Shown here in pieces: positions 10,252-22,973 of a stretch of DNA of 64,000 bases. The stretch's first letter is position 1. The number at the start of each line of letters is the position of its first letter. The DNA is from Novakomyces olei (taxonomy: Eukaryota; Ascomycota; Novakomycetes; Novakomycetales; Novakomycetaceae), in NCBI GenBank assembly GCA_016906335.1, contig JADEYG010000012.1, positions 372,501 to 436,500 on the forward strand, written 5' to 3'. Below the pieces are notes generated by a model, which saw nothing but the letters and a program-made list of their open reading frames with translations, had not been told where the DNA came from and ran no database searches. The translations under genes were made by a program, and so were the position numbers.

Positions 10252-12200
10252 ATGAACAATTCAGTAGGCGAATCCTTAGCGACAGACCCCAATGGCCGTG
10301 GAACAAATGGAATTGAAGCGCGGCCGCAGTCTCTGTCTCCTGCAGCTGAATCAGCTGCGCAGGAAAATTCGGCGTCTATTCCTGAACCGTCAAACAATTG
10401 CTCTCCAAACGATTGCTCTTTAAATGCTGGCTCTGTTCAAGCAGAGTCGCTTGATGCTAAACTCGACGAGGAAATTGGGGGTGGAAATATCCAGCCAGCA
10501 CTAGACGCGAGTGCCGGGGCAGAGGAGCCTGCGCGTAAAGGCGCTGTTTTTTTTGGAATTATTTTTGCACTTTTCCTCCTCAGTTTTGTTGCTGCCGTGG
10601 ACGCTACTATCGTCGCCGTCGGTCTTAGTACGGTGACACGTGACTTGCACGGCGATAGTGTTACGGCTTTCTGGATCAGTACTTCGTTCCTTATTGCTTC
10701 GACTGTAGTAATGCCCATTGTCGGCTCTGTCTCTGAAATATTCGGTCGCAAGGCTTGTGTGCTGGGAGCTTTGGTTTTTTTTACTCTCGGCGCTATCATT
10801 GCCGGCGTCGCTCAAAACATGGCGACTATCCTCGCTGGCCGGACTATTCAGGGCGCTGGCGGCGGTGGGATTTTGGTCATGTCTGAGATTGTTATCGCCG
10901 ATATCACTACCCTCGCGGAACGTGGGCTGTACTACTCTATTATCGCCATGGCGTGGGCGCTCGGTACTACTGTGGGGCCTTTACTCGGCGGTGCTTTTGC
11001 ACAGACAAACTGGGTAAGCGGCTTTGTTTATTTATCTTGTTTATGACTTTGTTTTTGCTTATATATAATACATAATATACCTTTATTATATACTATTATT
11101 GTTTGTCACTACTAACAGCTCAGCGATGGATGTTTTATTTCAATCTGCCATTTTGCGGAATAAACGCCGTGCTTGTCTTGTTTCTGTTTAATCTTCATTT
11201 GGAGCACGCACACTTTTTTGATCGACTTAAGCGCGTCGATACAGTGGGCATAATTCTTTATGCCGCGTCCATTACATCGTTTCTTGTTCCTCTTACGTGG
11301 GGTGGAAGCCTTTTTGCGTGGGATTCTTGGCATACGCTTGTTCCCCTCATTCTCGGTGCTGCTGGAACAGTTGCGTTTTTGATTTACGAGGCGTTTGTAC
11401 CAGTTGAGCCGATGCTGCCATTGCGCCTGTTCAAAAATTATTCAGTTTTCTTCGGTTACGTGGGCGTGTTCTTTCACAGTATCATTACCTGGCTGTGCAT
11501 ATACTATCCCAACCTCTATATACAGGGTTCACGATTCGCCAGTCCCATGCGGTCGGCAGTTGTTACGCTCGGACTTTCTTTTACAATTGCTCCGGCCGCC
11601 GGAGTTTGCGGGGCCGCGATCGGCGCAAAGGGCTACTGGCGCCCTTGGGTCTGGGCGGGATGGATATTTACTGTTGCCGGATCTGGAATGTTTTTCCGAT
11701 TTGACGTGGGCACCTCGCTTGCATATATTGAGGGGACATTTGTGGTTTTTGGCATCGGCGCCGGAATTTTATTCTCGGCAGTTCAGTTTTCCGTCGTTTC
11801 AGGGTTGACCGAATTGGATACTCCTTTGGGACTCTCGGCATTTGCCCTTTTGAGGTCTTTGGGACAAGCGTTTGGTGTAGCGGTGGGTGGGATTATTTTC
11901 CAGAATGGGTTTCAATACTATTTGCCTCCAGAGATTGCACAGCAGCTGCCGGACATTGATCCTGTGGCTATTATCATTGAGCTGCATTCGGCCCCTGATT
12001 CTCCGGTGAAACGCGAGTTAGCTCACGTTATCAGCAAAGCAATTCACCGGGACTATTATTTTGTTTTGGCTGTGGCCGCTTGCGCATTGCTTCTGTCTTT
12101 GTTCCAAAAGAATTTTACTTTAAATCGCCAACACGAAACCAAACAGGGGATTAAGCACAAGAAACGCGTTCAAGAGAAGGAGATTAGAGGTACAGTTTAG
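10252..12200 (+). CDS. MFS transporter, 14-helix drug:H+ antiporter type (DHA2)
   Basis: Exons 10252-11013 and 11124-12200 flank a 110-nt intron (GTAAGC to CTCAG, branch TACTAACA). The product is 612 residues; an upstream GTG-initiated extension is ignored. After about 95 polar residues come regularly spaced hydrophobic segments. Signatures include DATIVAVGLSTVTRDL at the end of helix 1, the GSVSEIFGRKACV loop 2-3 motif (A-like), AGRTIQGAGGGGILV (motif B) and ALGTTVGPLLGGAFAQTNWR (motif C) before RWMFYFNLPF. These place it in the fungal DHA2 toxin or drug efflux family. The substrate cannot be read from sequence. A role in exporting or importing a compound linked to the nearby isomerase block is possible only by position. 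Confidence 0.85.
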
Positions 12201-12475
12201 TAGTGCATATAGGAATTACGATAAAGGTGCTTTGATAAATAATTACATGAATCAACCGATTCATATTTCCAGAGTTGCTCGTAATATTGACCAGGAATAA
12301 TGATTTTATTATAGAAAACAATCACCAGGGTTAGGGTTATCGGGCTACGTTTGTGGATTTCCGCTGTTTAATAAGCGACTACAACTGCCTTCAATCAAAT
12401 AAACGGTCGTTGCTAAATTGTAATAAGTTTATAAAATATTTACCCAAACGCCATCTCAAATATAAACAAAATGTA
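12201..12475. other. Convergent 3-prime region of MFS and GCN2 genes
   Basis: The region contains a TTAGGG-type motif (AGGGTTAGGGTTA, 12327-12339). It must hold both transcript ends; no gene is visible. Confidence 0.4.
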
Positions 12476-15400
12476 TCACTCTTGCGCAAGTATGTACAGC
12501 GCAATTTGGTAGCGGCCTCTAAAAGAACAAATCCAGCACCATTTAAAGCCTTGCTCTTGAGCGCGACGCAACTCAGCCTGAATATCGTAGATATAATCGC
12601 GTCTACTGGCACTGCACTTGCTAACAAGTCGCCTCCAGCTTTCCTCATTACCGGGCGAGGTTGCCTTTAAGGCGCTAAACTCCTCCGGATCCAAATCAAT
12701 AGCATACGTTGGAACTCTCTGCGAGGATTCTAAAACTGCTGCCACTGAATCGTGCACTTTGGTCATTGCATTTTGCTTTTGCCTGCCTTTCTCTTTCCTT
12801 GGTTTTGTTGCTGAGCCCAAGAACTTTACATTCAACTCGTTTACGTCGCTGTTGCCTCCTCCAAAGCTGTTCATACTGCTACTATTAAAGCCGGACGGGT
12901 GAGCAACTGACGAAAAATTGCTTCCACCCATTCCGGCTCCTCCACTGCCTCCTCCAATGGTTGTTTTTGCGGCCCTTTTCAATCGATGATCAACTTCAGG
13001 GAGCGTTTTATTGTCCGGACAAGAGCGTAAAATTTCCTGAATCTCTCCGTATAGGAAAATGGGAATTTCATTGCGTAAAAGCTCAGAATCCTCTCCCGTT
13101 ATGAGGTTACGAACACGCCAAAACTGAGGCGCCGATGTACTGTGCCTTTGCCTTACCATTACTGTATGTGTGGCTCCACTGCCGCGAGCCCACGTTGCAA
13201 GTTCGTCATTGTTTAATACTGGCTGAGCTATATAATCACAGGCAATGCCCATGTCCCATAATTCTGTGGCGATTTCTAGCACATCGGCAATAGCAGATTT
13301 ACCAATGCTGCCTACAATAACGTCACACTGCAATTAGAATGTGGAAAGAAAAAGATCTTGAAAATTGATAAAAAATATAAATTGAAAAATATAAATTGAA
13401 AAATGAAAAAATGAAAAAATGAAATTTTAGTAATAGATAATTCAAAAAATAAAAGAAAGGTTGAAATTAAAATAAGCCAATAAGGTAATTCCAAGACATT
13501 AAAAACTATAAAATAAAATAATAAAATAACACAGAGAAGCACAGGAAAAGATCATTTAAAATATATGTTTTCCAACAGACACATTAAATACAAATCAATT
13601 GATTATACAATAAACACAAGGCAACATAATAGTACGTAATAACACAGAAAATCATGAAAATAATTTGAATAAAATATTACCCTAGGACAACCCCCTCGCT
13701 GGTTTCGCCGGGGGGATTCAAGCGACCTCTTTTGCATACTTAAATCCGTTTGGGCGACGAGCAATTCTGCCATCTTGTCCAATCTAAAAGCAACACCAAC
13801 GCACGAAATATTGGTATTTTCGCGCATGTACTGGCGCTGGAATCTTTCAATTAAAGCATCGTAGCGTCCACCGTAGCAGAGCAATTCTTTCCTTGTGGAA
13901 ACGGCAACGGCCTGTATCATAAGACCCGTGCGATCCCTCGAGGCATAATAATCATAGTTATAAACACCGAGCGGTGATAACTTCACATCAGTCTCCAGAT
14001 TGAGAGGCACTAAATAATCCCTTATTCTACGGATATGATGCAATATATCTTGCAGTCGGCCCCGATTAGCATGGAACCCGGGGACTAGAGACAATCTCCG
14101 TTCAACTTCGTCCAAATCTTCTTGAAAGTCAAATAGCTGTAGAGCATCCAGCGAGCTGGAAGGCACAAGCGACTGTTCTCGAAGCTCGTGCCTGATTTGC
14201 TGCCAAGTTGAGGTAAATCCTAATTTGCAAATAATCGATGAGAATTGATTCCGACGACCGTGATCCACTTGGCAATAATCCATGACATCATTGTATAGCC
14301 CGGAATGGTTAATGTGTATCTTGTACGCTCGAGTAGGAGGCAAAAATTGCAGTGCCTGATCAATTGCTTTTAGCAATTCTGCCTCATCCATTGCCTTGTC
14401 CGAGAGACCATCGTGCAATATATCAATGCCGGCCTCGTGGTGTGTTAGAAATTGGCCACCGCCCAAAGGATTTTCACGGAAAACCGGGCTTATAGAATGA
14501 GACTTTTTGAATCTAAAAGTCGTTGACCTGACCAGAAACCGGGCAAAAGGGAAAGTCATATCATAACAAAGCTGGACAACAGTTCCCTTGCGATCAATCA
14601 GCTTGGCCACATCGAAATTGGCGGGATTAGAGGCGGAATTGCTATGAATTCCAACGCTACTATTGCCCGGCCCCAATCGAATATCCACACAGGGATGAAT
14701 CAAAAGCTCTGGTCTTTCAATCGAGCCATGGCACCGGAAAATAGACTGTAAATACTCGCCAAGTTTAACAAACGTCAATTGCTCTAAAGCATTGATCGGC
14801 CTTTGTATAGAATCATAAACAAAATCTTGATATCTATCAGGCACCTGCTCAAACAAGGTATTCAAAAGCCGACGATAATGTGGGCTTTTAGGATCAGACA
14901 GGGCTTTAAGGCCCAATTCAACGTACTCGTCTTCCGCTTTTGTGGGCAGCAAATTGCTCTCCAGCAGCTCTCTGCTTGAAGGCCTCAGCGTAGGATTGTG
15001 CTGTAATAACTGCAGTACAATTTTAGTCTGAGGACTGTCGGTAGAAAATTCCTCCACTGTCTTCACCGCATCTGGAGACTTTCTGATGAGAGAAAGAGTC
15101 CTCACCCTCTCCATAAACGTATTGCTATGGTGCCAAAGCTCGAAAAAAATGATACCAAGCGAGTACATGTCCACTTTTGCACCGTAGGCAGAATTGCTAT
15201 GTTTAAGCAGCAACTCTGGAGCAACGTAGAGCGCCGTGCCTACTCCACTAGTTAAATCGTTCAAGTCATCCGTGATTTTTTCATTATTTCTAACGGCACT
15301 CTCACCGATTTTGCTGCTGCCATCATTGTAATCACTGTCATCGCCTCCCTGGTCAAATCGCTGTATATTAAGAGAGGCATTCTGGTACTCCGTGGCCAAT

Positions 15401-17965
15401 CCAAAATCACCGATTTTTACATTCAACCGGTCGTCAAGGAAAATATTGCTCGGCTTCAAATCTCGATGGATCATTCCCTGCTCATGAATATAGGCCAGCG
15501 CCTCCAATATCTGTCGAAAAAGCCTCCAGATTTCCGTGTCCTCCACGGCTCCATTCATCACATCCAACAGGGTTTTCCTCTCGCAAAACTCCATTTGTAT
15601 ATACAGAATGGCAGCGTAACCAGGTAGTCGCCGGACCTCTGCCGATTCCGAAGGATTCAAGGACAAAGAGGCCGTTGAACTCTCCCCCAAACTGCCTGCC
15701 TGTGACCCATGACTCGATTCTTTTGCCACATCAGAATACCCAAAGTATACTTCAACATGAGAGTCTCTGTCGCCAGCTGTTGACATTCCTCCGTAATCAT
15801 CAGCATTGAAATCAATGTTGCTTAGGCCGGACAATGACGGTGTAGCCAGCGCTTTACTGTTAGCCTCGCTGCTTGCACCAGCTTTAGCCTGTTTAAACGG
15901 ATCAGCAGAGGGCCTCATTTGCTCCTCCACCCAAGTTGCAAAGTACCTCACTATATGCTCATGATTAAGCCGGGAAAGGGTGACTACTTCCCGCAGGATT
16001 CGCCCATTTTCACGCTCGTTATCAATTAATTTGATTTTTTTAATTGCGTAATACCTTCCATCAATCCTGTTCTTGGCCTTGACTACTTCACCATACCCGC
16101 CTCGGCCGAGCACTTCAATCTCTTCAAAATCGTTCTTGTATCTTGAAAACTGGTTGAGCTTAGGTCCAAGTTCTGTGTGGCTCATTGACGATTTTGACCG
16201 GGCTGCGGCTGCCAAATCTACAGCCGACGGAGTAGCTGTTTCACCGTAATTTTCACGAGATATAAGGGCAGCAGAAGGTCGAGCTGCATGAGTTTGAGCA
16301 CCAACAAGACTATGCCCAAGCCGAACAAAATGACTTGTCAGCAGGTCTGTAGTACCGGCTCGCCTCTTTGGATCTTTTCTGAAAATTTGGGTTAAAAAAT
16401 CGATCACCGGCCGAGGCCAGGCCGCTTCAAGGGCTCGAACAGCCACAAATGGACTGGCAAAATCTTCGAGTAACGATTGTCCGTAGAGCATTTCAAAGCA
16501 AACGATTCCATAGTACCAAACATCGGCTTTTCTTGTAATCGCAGATGCTGAGGAGGACTGGTGCTGTTGAACGACCTCTTCAGGAGCTCTCCATCCTTTA
16601 GGCAGCTGATCTACCATAGAAAGAACGATATCCTGAGGTCTCTCGACGTTTTCCTGGCTCATCTGCGCCAATAGGCTGGGGAAACCTGCGTCACAAAGAC
16701 AAGCAGTGGCACGATTTCCAATCTTTTCAAGGGTCACGTTCTTCGTATGAATAGCTCCATGACACAACCCGTTTTTGTGAAGCTCAGAGAGACCTTCTAG
16801 TACGTCAATCGCCAGGGTACGAGCCTTCTCCAGCTCCAAGGAGCCACAGGCCTCTAGTAGCGAAGATAAGGATCCCAGGGGACAAAATTTCTCTACTAAA
16901 TGAAGGTTAATTCCACCCGTTTCATTTGACGAAGCCTGATACTCGTAAAGGCTGACAATGTTGGGGTGCCTGATAGTACGCAGTGACTCCAGATTGGTCT
17001 CCAAGACTTGTAAGCTCTTTCGCCCAGACGTTGACTGCCAGTATGGAGACCTGAATCTAACTGCTTTTAGTACTAGTTTTAAATCCGACTCCTTTGTAGG
17101 CGATTTTGGTTTGCACAAGTACGTGATTGATTGCTTTCCACAATAAAAAGGCACAAAGTTTGTTAGTGCGTTAAACGAAATTGATCCGGCCTTATATGGT
17201 ACGTTTATCGGCCTCTCAAAGACTATAGTTTCCGGGATTGAAACAGACGCTTTCCCATCGAGCACTAGAGCGCTATCTGAAGTCGTAGCGCCAGCATCTT
17301 TAAAAGAAGCCGCCGGCGAAGGATCTCTTGATCGATCTGAGGGAAAAGCGGCGGCAGCGTTCCGTCTTCTGTTCTTTTCCTGTCGTCTAGATTCCTTTTC
17401 AATCATTTCTTGTAGCAGCGAATCTTCTTCCCGTTGAGCCTGGTTTTGCTGGTGCAAAGCCTGGCTTCGTATTTCAGCATCCTGGGCATCTTGTGCCTCT
17501 AGCCTTTGATTACGCTCCTGATCCAGGCTAGAAAGTCTCTGCGAAATATCATTCTGCCACTCGTTCAGATGGTCCTGCACACAGCTGGCAATCTCATAAA
17601 CTGCCTCTTGTCCAACTAGCTCCCGTAATTTGCGTGCTATTAGAGCATCCAGCTCAGAGCATTGAAACTGGAATATATTATGTGAATTTGCAAGTTTCAC
17701 AGTGGGCGACGACGAACGCGGATACTGTACTGGCAAATGGAAAATGACATCAATAGAAGCCGCCTCTTTTGCATTGGACGCGTTGGCTCTCAGTTTTAGA
17801 GCGAAACGCCGCTCTGGTTTGGCCTACAGTGTTAAGACGACAAAATTAACTTTGTTCAATTACCCCCCAGGCGCTTTTAACGGGAATTTCTTGGAAATCG
17901 TCCCCGTAAATAGCCTGAATTGCTTCAACTTCCACATCCTGTTCCGACGTGGCGTCTACTTCCAT
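12476..17965 (-). CDS. GCN2: eIF2-alpha kinase GCN2 (three exons)
   Basis: Exons 17965-17864, 17823-13681 and 13327-12476 join in frame to 1698 residues. Introns are 40 nt (branch CTTAAC) and 353 nt, the latter AT-rich. Domains in order: an N-terminal RWD domain (about 8-125, starting [17 protein letters not shown]) that binds GCN1; a degenerate kinase domain (about 240-480, with HGAIHTKNV at about 393 in place of HRD); the active kinase (about 597-960) with [20 protein letters not shown] near 822 and DFGLA near 842, plus an acidic Ser-rich insert typical of eIF2 kinases; a HisRS-like domain (about 1040-1400); and a C-terminal dimerisation and ribosome-association domain. It senses uncharged tRNA and phosphorylates eIF2-alpha under amino-acid starvation. 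Confidence 0.95.
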
Positions 17966-18258
17966 TCTTTCAATCCATTGCTCAACTAGTGCCAAAGCTC
18001 ATGCTTTTAATATGAATATAAATAAATAAATATAAATATAAATATAAATAAATAAATAGATGGCTAATTATTTATATGTATAATATACGCACGCATAAAG
18101 AATTACACGACTTTGTTATTGTTGGCTATTTATTACATACATACAATCTGACTATTTGATAATTTATTAAAAACACGATAAATAACAATTATATGGCAGA
18201 CACGTTTGTTTACATACACAACATTGCGCTCTACGCGCACAGGCGTAAATCGCGCAAA
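17966..18258. promoter_or_regulatory. Divergent promoter of GCN2 and coiled-coil gene
   Basis: A 293-bp region between the two starts contains an (AAAT)/(ATA)-rich tract at about 18004-18060. No other motif stands out. Confidence 0.4.
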
Positions 18259-19786
18259 ATGTTTACGACGGGGGGTAAAACGAGCAAACAATTGCAAAGT
18301 TCTTTGTTGACTTTTAGATGTAGCACAAACGCCGGCAGCTGCTTGGGTTCTGAAGTCTATGGGACTGAATTTCTTTGATAGATCTGTGCCCGAGACACCA
18401 GTACCTGCGGCAATTAAATCGTTCCCGTCCAAACGGAAACTCGGCAACGGCGGAGAGAAAAACTTTAAGAATGAGCTTCTGCGTCAGCTGCATGCAAAGG
18501 CTGGTAAAGAATTGCCCACAGAAACTCCGTGTAATGAGCAATTGGATACAACTTTGCCGACAGAATTTCCGGGAAAGTTTCCTCGCGGTACTCCGGCATT
18601 GACCCCAGCCGTAGCCCGAGATCAGTCTCTAGGGCCTTCTGGAAATGCAGCTACTGGCTTGACCAAAAATTCAAATCAAATTGCTCAGACAAGCGTTTCT
18701 AATCAGACAAATTTGTCTGCAAAAGAGGCTAAAATGAACACCAGACAAAAAGACATAGTACAAAAAGAGGACTCGAGACAGAAGGAAATAGTACAGAATG
18801 AAAGAGACCAGCATGACAGAGTGCAAAATGAGAAAGTGCAAAACTCGTCAAGAAAGCAGAGCGATTTGCCCTCAAAATCAGTACTCAAAATAGGGCCTCC
18901 CTCTCAGTCTGCGACTGTGCCCGGCCAACAAGAGCCGCCTCGTTTGAACACGCTGGATAATGATTTGGCTCGGCTCGTGTGTACAACAAAAGCGGAGATT
19001 GAGCGACTAGTGATCTGCACAAACAAGTACTTGGGTACTGATGCCAATGTGCAGCAAGAAGAAGAATTAAATAATCCAACAACGGTAGCTGGAAGGTACT
19101 GGCGACAACGGTGTCGAGAGATGGAGAAACAGACAGAGGACATTTCAAAGTTAAAACAAGATTTGCAATCTACGTTACGCTTTGTCATGGAGAGGCAACA
19201 ACAGTTTTTGACTCAGAAAATACAGGAATCGAAAAAGCATACAACAACCCACAATGCCAATTTATCGCAAAAATCCTCTTTGCCAACACGGGAACAATTG
19301 CTTGAGCAACTTGATCAATTGAAATCTACTTGTTCGGAAATGAAGAGGCAAGAGCGTGTAAAGGCGAGAGAAATGAATAGTCTCAAGGCAGAGATTGAGC
19401 GTTTAAAAAGGGAGAAAATGGAGTATTCACATAAACCCACTAAACTCGGCAATAACGATGATTCGTCTGCAGTCGCAGATTTCTCAAAGCCTACGAAAAG
19501 ATCAGTCTCGGGACCTTTAGGTGCAAATAATAGGGCTTCTGCTTTGAGGCAGACAGCAGCCCTTCATCGGCCTTCATCTGAATATTTGAAACAACGTTAT
19601 GGCGATAATTATTTACCCCCTTCTTCGATTAATCTTTCTGATTCTATACAAATTGATACCAGTATAGGTGGACTGGCACGTCGGGAGGCTGCAGAACGAC
19701 GTCTCCAGGAAAAAAGACGTCTTTTGGCACTCCGTTCTGCTCAATTGGACAAGGAAAATTCTCGCTTTGAAGGGAGAGTTTCATGA
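18259..19786 (+). CDS. Coiled-coil protein, possibly spindle-pole-body related
   Basis: I place the start in a 16-nt first exon (18259-18274), a 43-nt intron (GTAAAA to CTTTTAG) and exon 2 at 18318-19786. This gives 494 residues beginning MFTTGDVAQTPAAAWVLKS. Without that exon the frame would start at the internal ATG 18359 (475 residues). The N-terminal third is basic and Pro/Ser-rich. A Gln/Lys/Glu-rich repetitive stretch (RQKDIVQKEDSRQKEIVQ) follows. AGRYWRQRCREMEKQTEDIS starts a first coiled coil, and further heptad-like coils lie near residues 330-370 and 460-490. The TPA..A..LKS start and GRYW coil entry recall fungal Cut12-type spindle pole proteins, but the similarity is weak and function is unassigned. 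Confidence 0.55.
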
Positions 19787-20306
19787 TTGTATATATATTT
19801 ATTGAGACTCAATCTTCTTATTGTGCACGGTATTTCGACGTTGAGCGGATTGTAAATATCAATATTTTTTTGAATAATTATATTTTATAATTTAATTTCG
19901 ACAATTGGACGGCATTTATTGCACAAATTGCATAAATTGTAGAGCTGGTTTTTTAGTCAAGCATTTATGCATTGTAGAATGGTGCAATTGTCATCAGAAT
20001 TAAACATTTAGTTATCTGTTTACGCGATATCATATCCAATACAATCAAATTCTCTAATTATTGAGATTTTTAAGTTCAATCCATTGTTTCTTTTGTCACT
20101 CGCTGTCCGTGGTCGAGGATAAAGTTTATTTATTTTATATTTACTTCTCTACGTGCTTATCTTATATTCTAGCTCATCCTTTAATTAACTATAAAAAGAT
20201 TATTTGGTAAATAATAAAAATTAAAATACCAAATCAATTATATGATAAATCACCACAAAACTGCTGTTGGCACCAGCACAAAGAGCAGCAATTGCCGCCT
20301 TTCAAA
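19787..20306. other. Intergenic region
   Basis: AT-rich sequence between two rightward genes, acting as 3-prime flank of one and promoter of the next. I see no gene or RNA. Confidence 0.4.
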
Positions 20307-22003
20307 ATGGGCATCCTAGAAAAAATTTCAGAAATTGAGGTCAGATTCAATGCATTTATTACCTTTGGACTCTTGGCTAATATCGAATCTATCAGGCCGA
20401 AATGGCGCGAACGCAAAAAAACAAGGCCACCGAGTACCACCTTGGTCTGGTACGCACATTAATGGAAAGCTCACATTTCTAATCAATAAGCTCAAAGGAA
20501 AATTGGCAAAATTACGAGCACAGCTATTAGAACCTCAAGGGAAAAGTGGACGGCCAGGAGAAGGCTTTGATGTGACAAAATCTGGAGGTACGACCGACTT
20601 GCTTATCACAGGCTTTGTTCTTCTAACCAAATAAAAGACGCACGAGTTGCTTTTGTCGGCTTTCCTTCCGTGGGAAAGTCTACGCTACTATCGAAAATAA
20701 CAAAAACGAAGGTAAGTGTATTTAAGGCGTTAATTTCCACCCATTAATATCTCGATTTCTGAAATTTTACTGATATTTCTTCTAGTCTGAAATTGCAAAT
20801 TATGAGTTTACAACACTTACAGGTAAGCTGACGGATTAGCTTTTAAATTTGAACTAGTACTCTCAAAAGTATTATTAAGTTCGAGCATCAGGCTTTTCGA
20901 TATATTTTTATTTTTATTAATTATTGTAATTAATAAAATTCATTATTTATTTTAATTATTTATTTTCTACATTTCGTTTCTCTTTACTATCTTCGTTCTC
21001 ACTTTCTTCACTTTTACGCATCTTCTAACAATCTGTAAAGCCATTCCAGGAGTTTTAGAATATGACGGTGCAGAAATTCAAGTGCTTGATCTCCCTGGTA
21101 TCATTGAAGGTGCTGCACAAGGCAAAGGCCGTGGTCGTCAAGTGGTCTCTGTCGCAAAAACTTCCGATCTTATTCTCATGGTTTTGGATGCCTCGAAAAG
21201 TAGCAATCAGAAGCAAGCACTAGAACACGAACTTGAAGAAGTGGGTATTCGGCTCAACAAAAATCCACCAAATATTTCTTTCAAAGCGAAGACCACGGGA
21301 GGCATCAAGTTTAATTCTACGTGTAAACTTACTCATCTGGACCAGAAAATGGTTTACAATATTCTTCATGATTACAGTGAGTTTTGCTGTTTGATTTAAC
21401 TTAAATTGATTCCCTTATTTATTCTGTTCATTAAGACGTTGACTGATGATACAGAAATTCACAATGCCGATGTTTTGGTCAAAGAGGACTGCACAGTAGA
21501 CGATTTTATCGATGTGCTAATAGGAACACGGAAATATATTAAATGCTTGTATGTCTACAACAAGATCGACAGTGTCAGTCTGGAGGAAGTCGATCGTTTA
21601 GCGCACCTACCACACTCTGTTGTAATCAGCTGCGAAATGGATTTAAATCTGGATTATTTGAAAGAACGAATTTGGGCGGAGCTCGGTCTGTTACGCATTT
21701 ATACAAAACGGAAGGGCGCGTATCCCGATTTTAGTGAAGCCCTGATTGTAAAGGATAATTCTACTATTGAGCAAGTGGTATGAATCCCGAATAAAAATAA
21801 TAATTAACGCCTATCTAGTGTAACAGTATCCATCGGAGTCTTGTCGAGCAGTACAGGTATGGGTTCGTCTGGGGCCAATCAGCCAAATTTTCACCACAAA
21901 AAGGTATGATAAAAACATTATTATTATCAAACCCCTTCTGACAATAGTCGGCTTGCAACATGTCGTGGACGAAGGCGATGTCGTTTCAATCGTAACAAAA
22001 TAG
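20307..22003 (+). CDS. RBG1: DRG1/Rbg1-type developmentally regulated GTPase (nine exons)
   Basis: Exons are 20307-20339, 20396-20449, 20491-20587, 20638-20711, 20786-20822, 21041-21376, 21455-21777, 21819-21903 and 21948-22003; lengths sum to 365 codons (364 residues), the family norm. Most introns are 41-56 nt. The protein starts [18 protein letters not shown], has the Walker A loop GFPSVGKST, switch [19 protein letters not shown], the guanine-recognition motif NKID, and a C-terminal TGS domain ending [20 protein letters not shown] proteins associate with translating ribosomes together with a DFRP/Tma46 partner and help resolve stalls. The first donor, GTCAGA, is non-consensus, and the 5-prime exons are unusually small. 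Assignment to DRG1 over DRG2 rests on the [13 protein letters not shown] and [11 protein letters not shown] motifs. Confidence 0.92.
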
Positions 22004-22056
22004 TGGATACAATAATAGATCCATTTCTGCTTATTGGAATACTTCTATTAATTCTT

Positions 22057-22973
22057 CTACTTTTGTATCTCGTGAGGCCTCAACCGAGTATTGATCCACC
22101 ATTCATGGAATCGTGTATCACCAGTCAGCTCCGGGTGGAAACTTGTCCCGAGAAAGTTATCCTGCTCCACAGCAACGATGACGTTGCGCGTTTCTTTGCT
22201 CCCGGGTAGAGTGTGAGAAATTTCAGCCAAAATTTTGACTGCAGGAGAATCACATGATTGTACAATGGGAGCGCGTATAAAAGTGCCAGGGAAGTGAGCC
22301 AGCGGCAAATGTTTACCGTCCGAGGACCCTTGGCCGGGAAACGAATTGTTTGCCGGTAAATTCTCTTGACTCTCTCCCTCATTTGCGTCTCCTCGATAAG
22401 GAGTTATAGTCGTCTGGAACGAGAGGGTCTGAGCTCCGAAATAATTGCGTAAAACTGTAACGTCCTTTTTATTAGTTGATCAAAGAAAGTATTTAAAACT
22501 ACATGAATAATTCAAAATAAAGTCAAATAAAAGGACAATAGGCAAACCCGTCAATTCAAATTTCACACAAAACAAGACAGTAATTGAGCGTTTAAAGTCA
22601 AACGAGAATAGTACACCAAACACGAAATCAAGCTCACCATTGCTTTAAACAAAAACTGACCAGGACGGCCGTGCACCACATGCTTGGCCAGCAAGATCAA
22701 GCCAGCGCAAGTTCCCCATACTGGCCGCTTTAAATTGAACATATAATCCAAAAGGTAAGCTTTCAGTTCCTCGTCAGCGTCTAGCAGTTTGCCGATCGTA
22801 GTTGATTCGCCGCCTGGCAGAATAAGGCCGTCTAATCCGTCGGCAGGAACATCGCGTAAAGAGCGGATAGCAATAGCGCGAGCGTCGGGGACGTGTGAGA
22901 CATAGTCAATATGTTCCGCAAAGGCGCCCTGTAAGGCGACAACGCCGACTATGACAGGCCGCGAAATAGTCAT
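22057..22973 (-). CDS. SNO1: SNO1/PDX2 glutaminase subunit of PLP synthase
   Basis: Exons 22973-22638 and 22464-22057 flank a 173-nt intron (GTGAGC to TAAAAAG, branch CAACTAAT). The 247-residue product opens with IVGVVALQGAFAEHI, has LILPGGESTTIGKLL (oxyanion region), the nucleophile Cys89 in WGTCAGLILL and the catalytic His222 and Glu224 in SFHPELT. It is the glutaminase that channels ammonia to SNZ1/PDX1 for pyridoxal 5-phosphate synthesis. The gene is head to head with SNZ1, the arrangement known in many fungi, and allows co-expression. An insertion after YFGAQTLSFQTTI (a Ser/Asn/Gly-rich stretch) makes it a little longer than bacterial PdxT. Its 3-prime end is only 53 bp from the convergent DRG1 gene. 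Confidence 0.93.

Noticed and set aside
12327-12339. TTAGGG repeats as evidence of a subtelomere or chromosome fusion
   Set aside because: The arrays are only two or three units, in both orientations and mostly in promoters of housekeeping genes, which fits regulatory teloboxes better.
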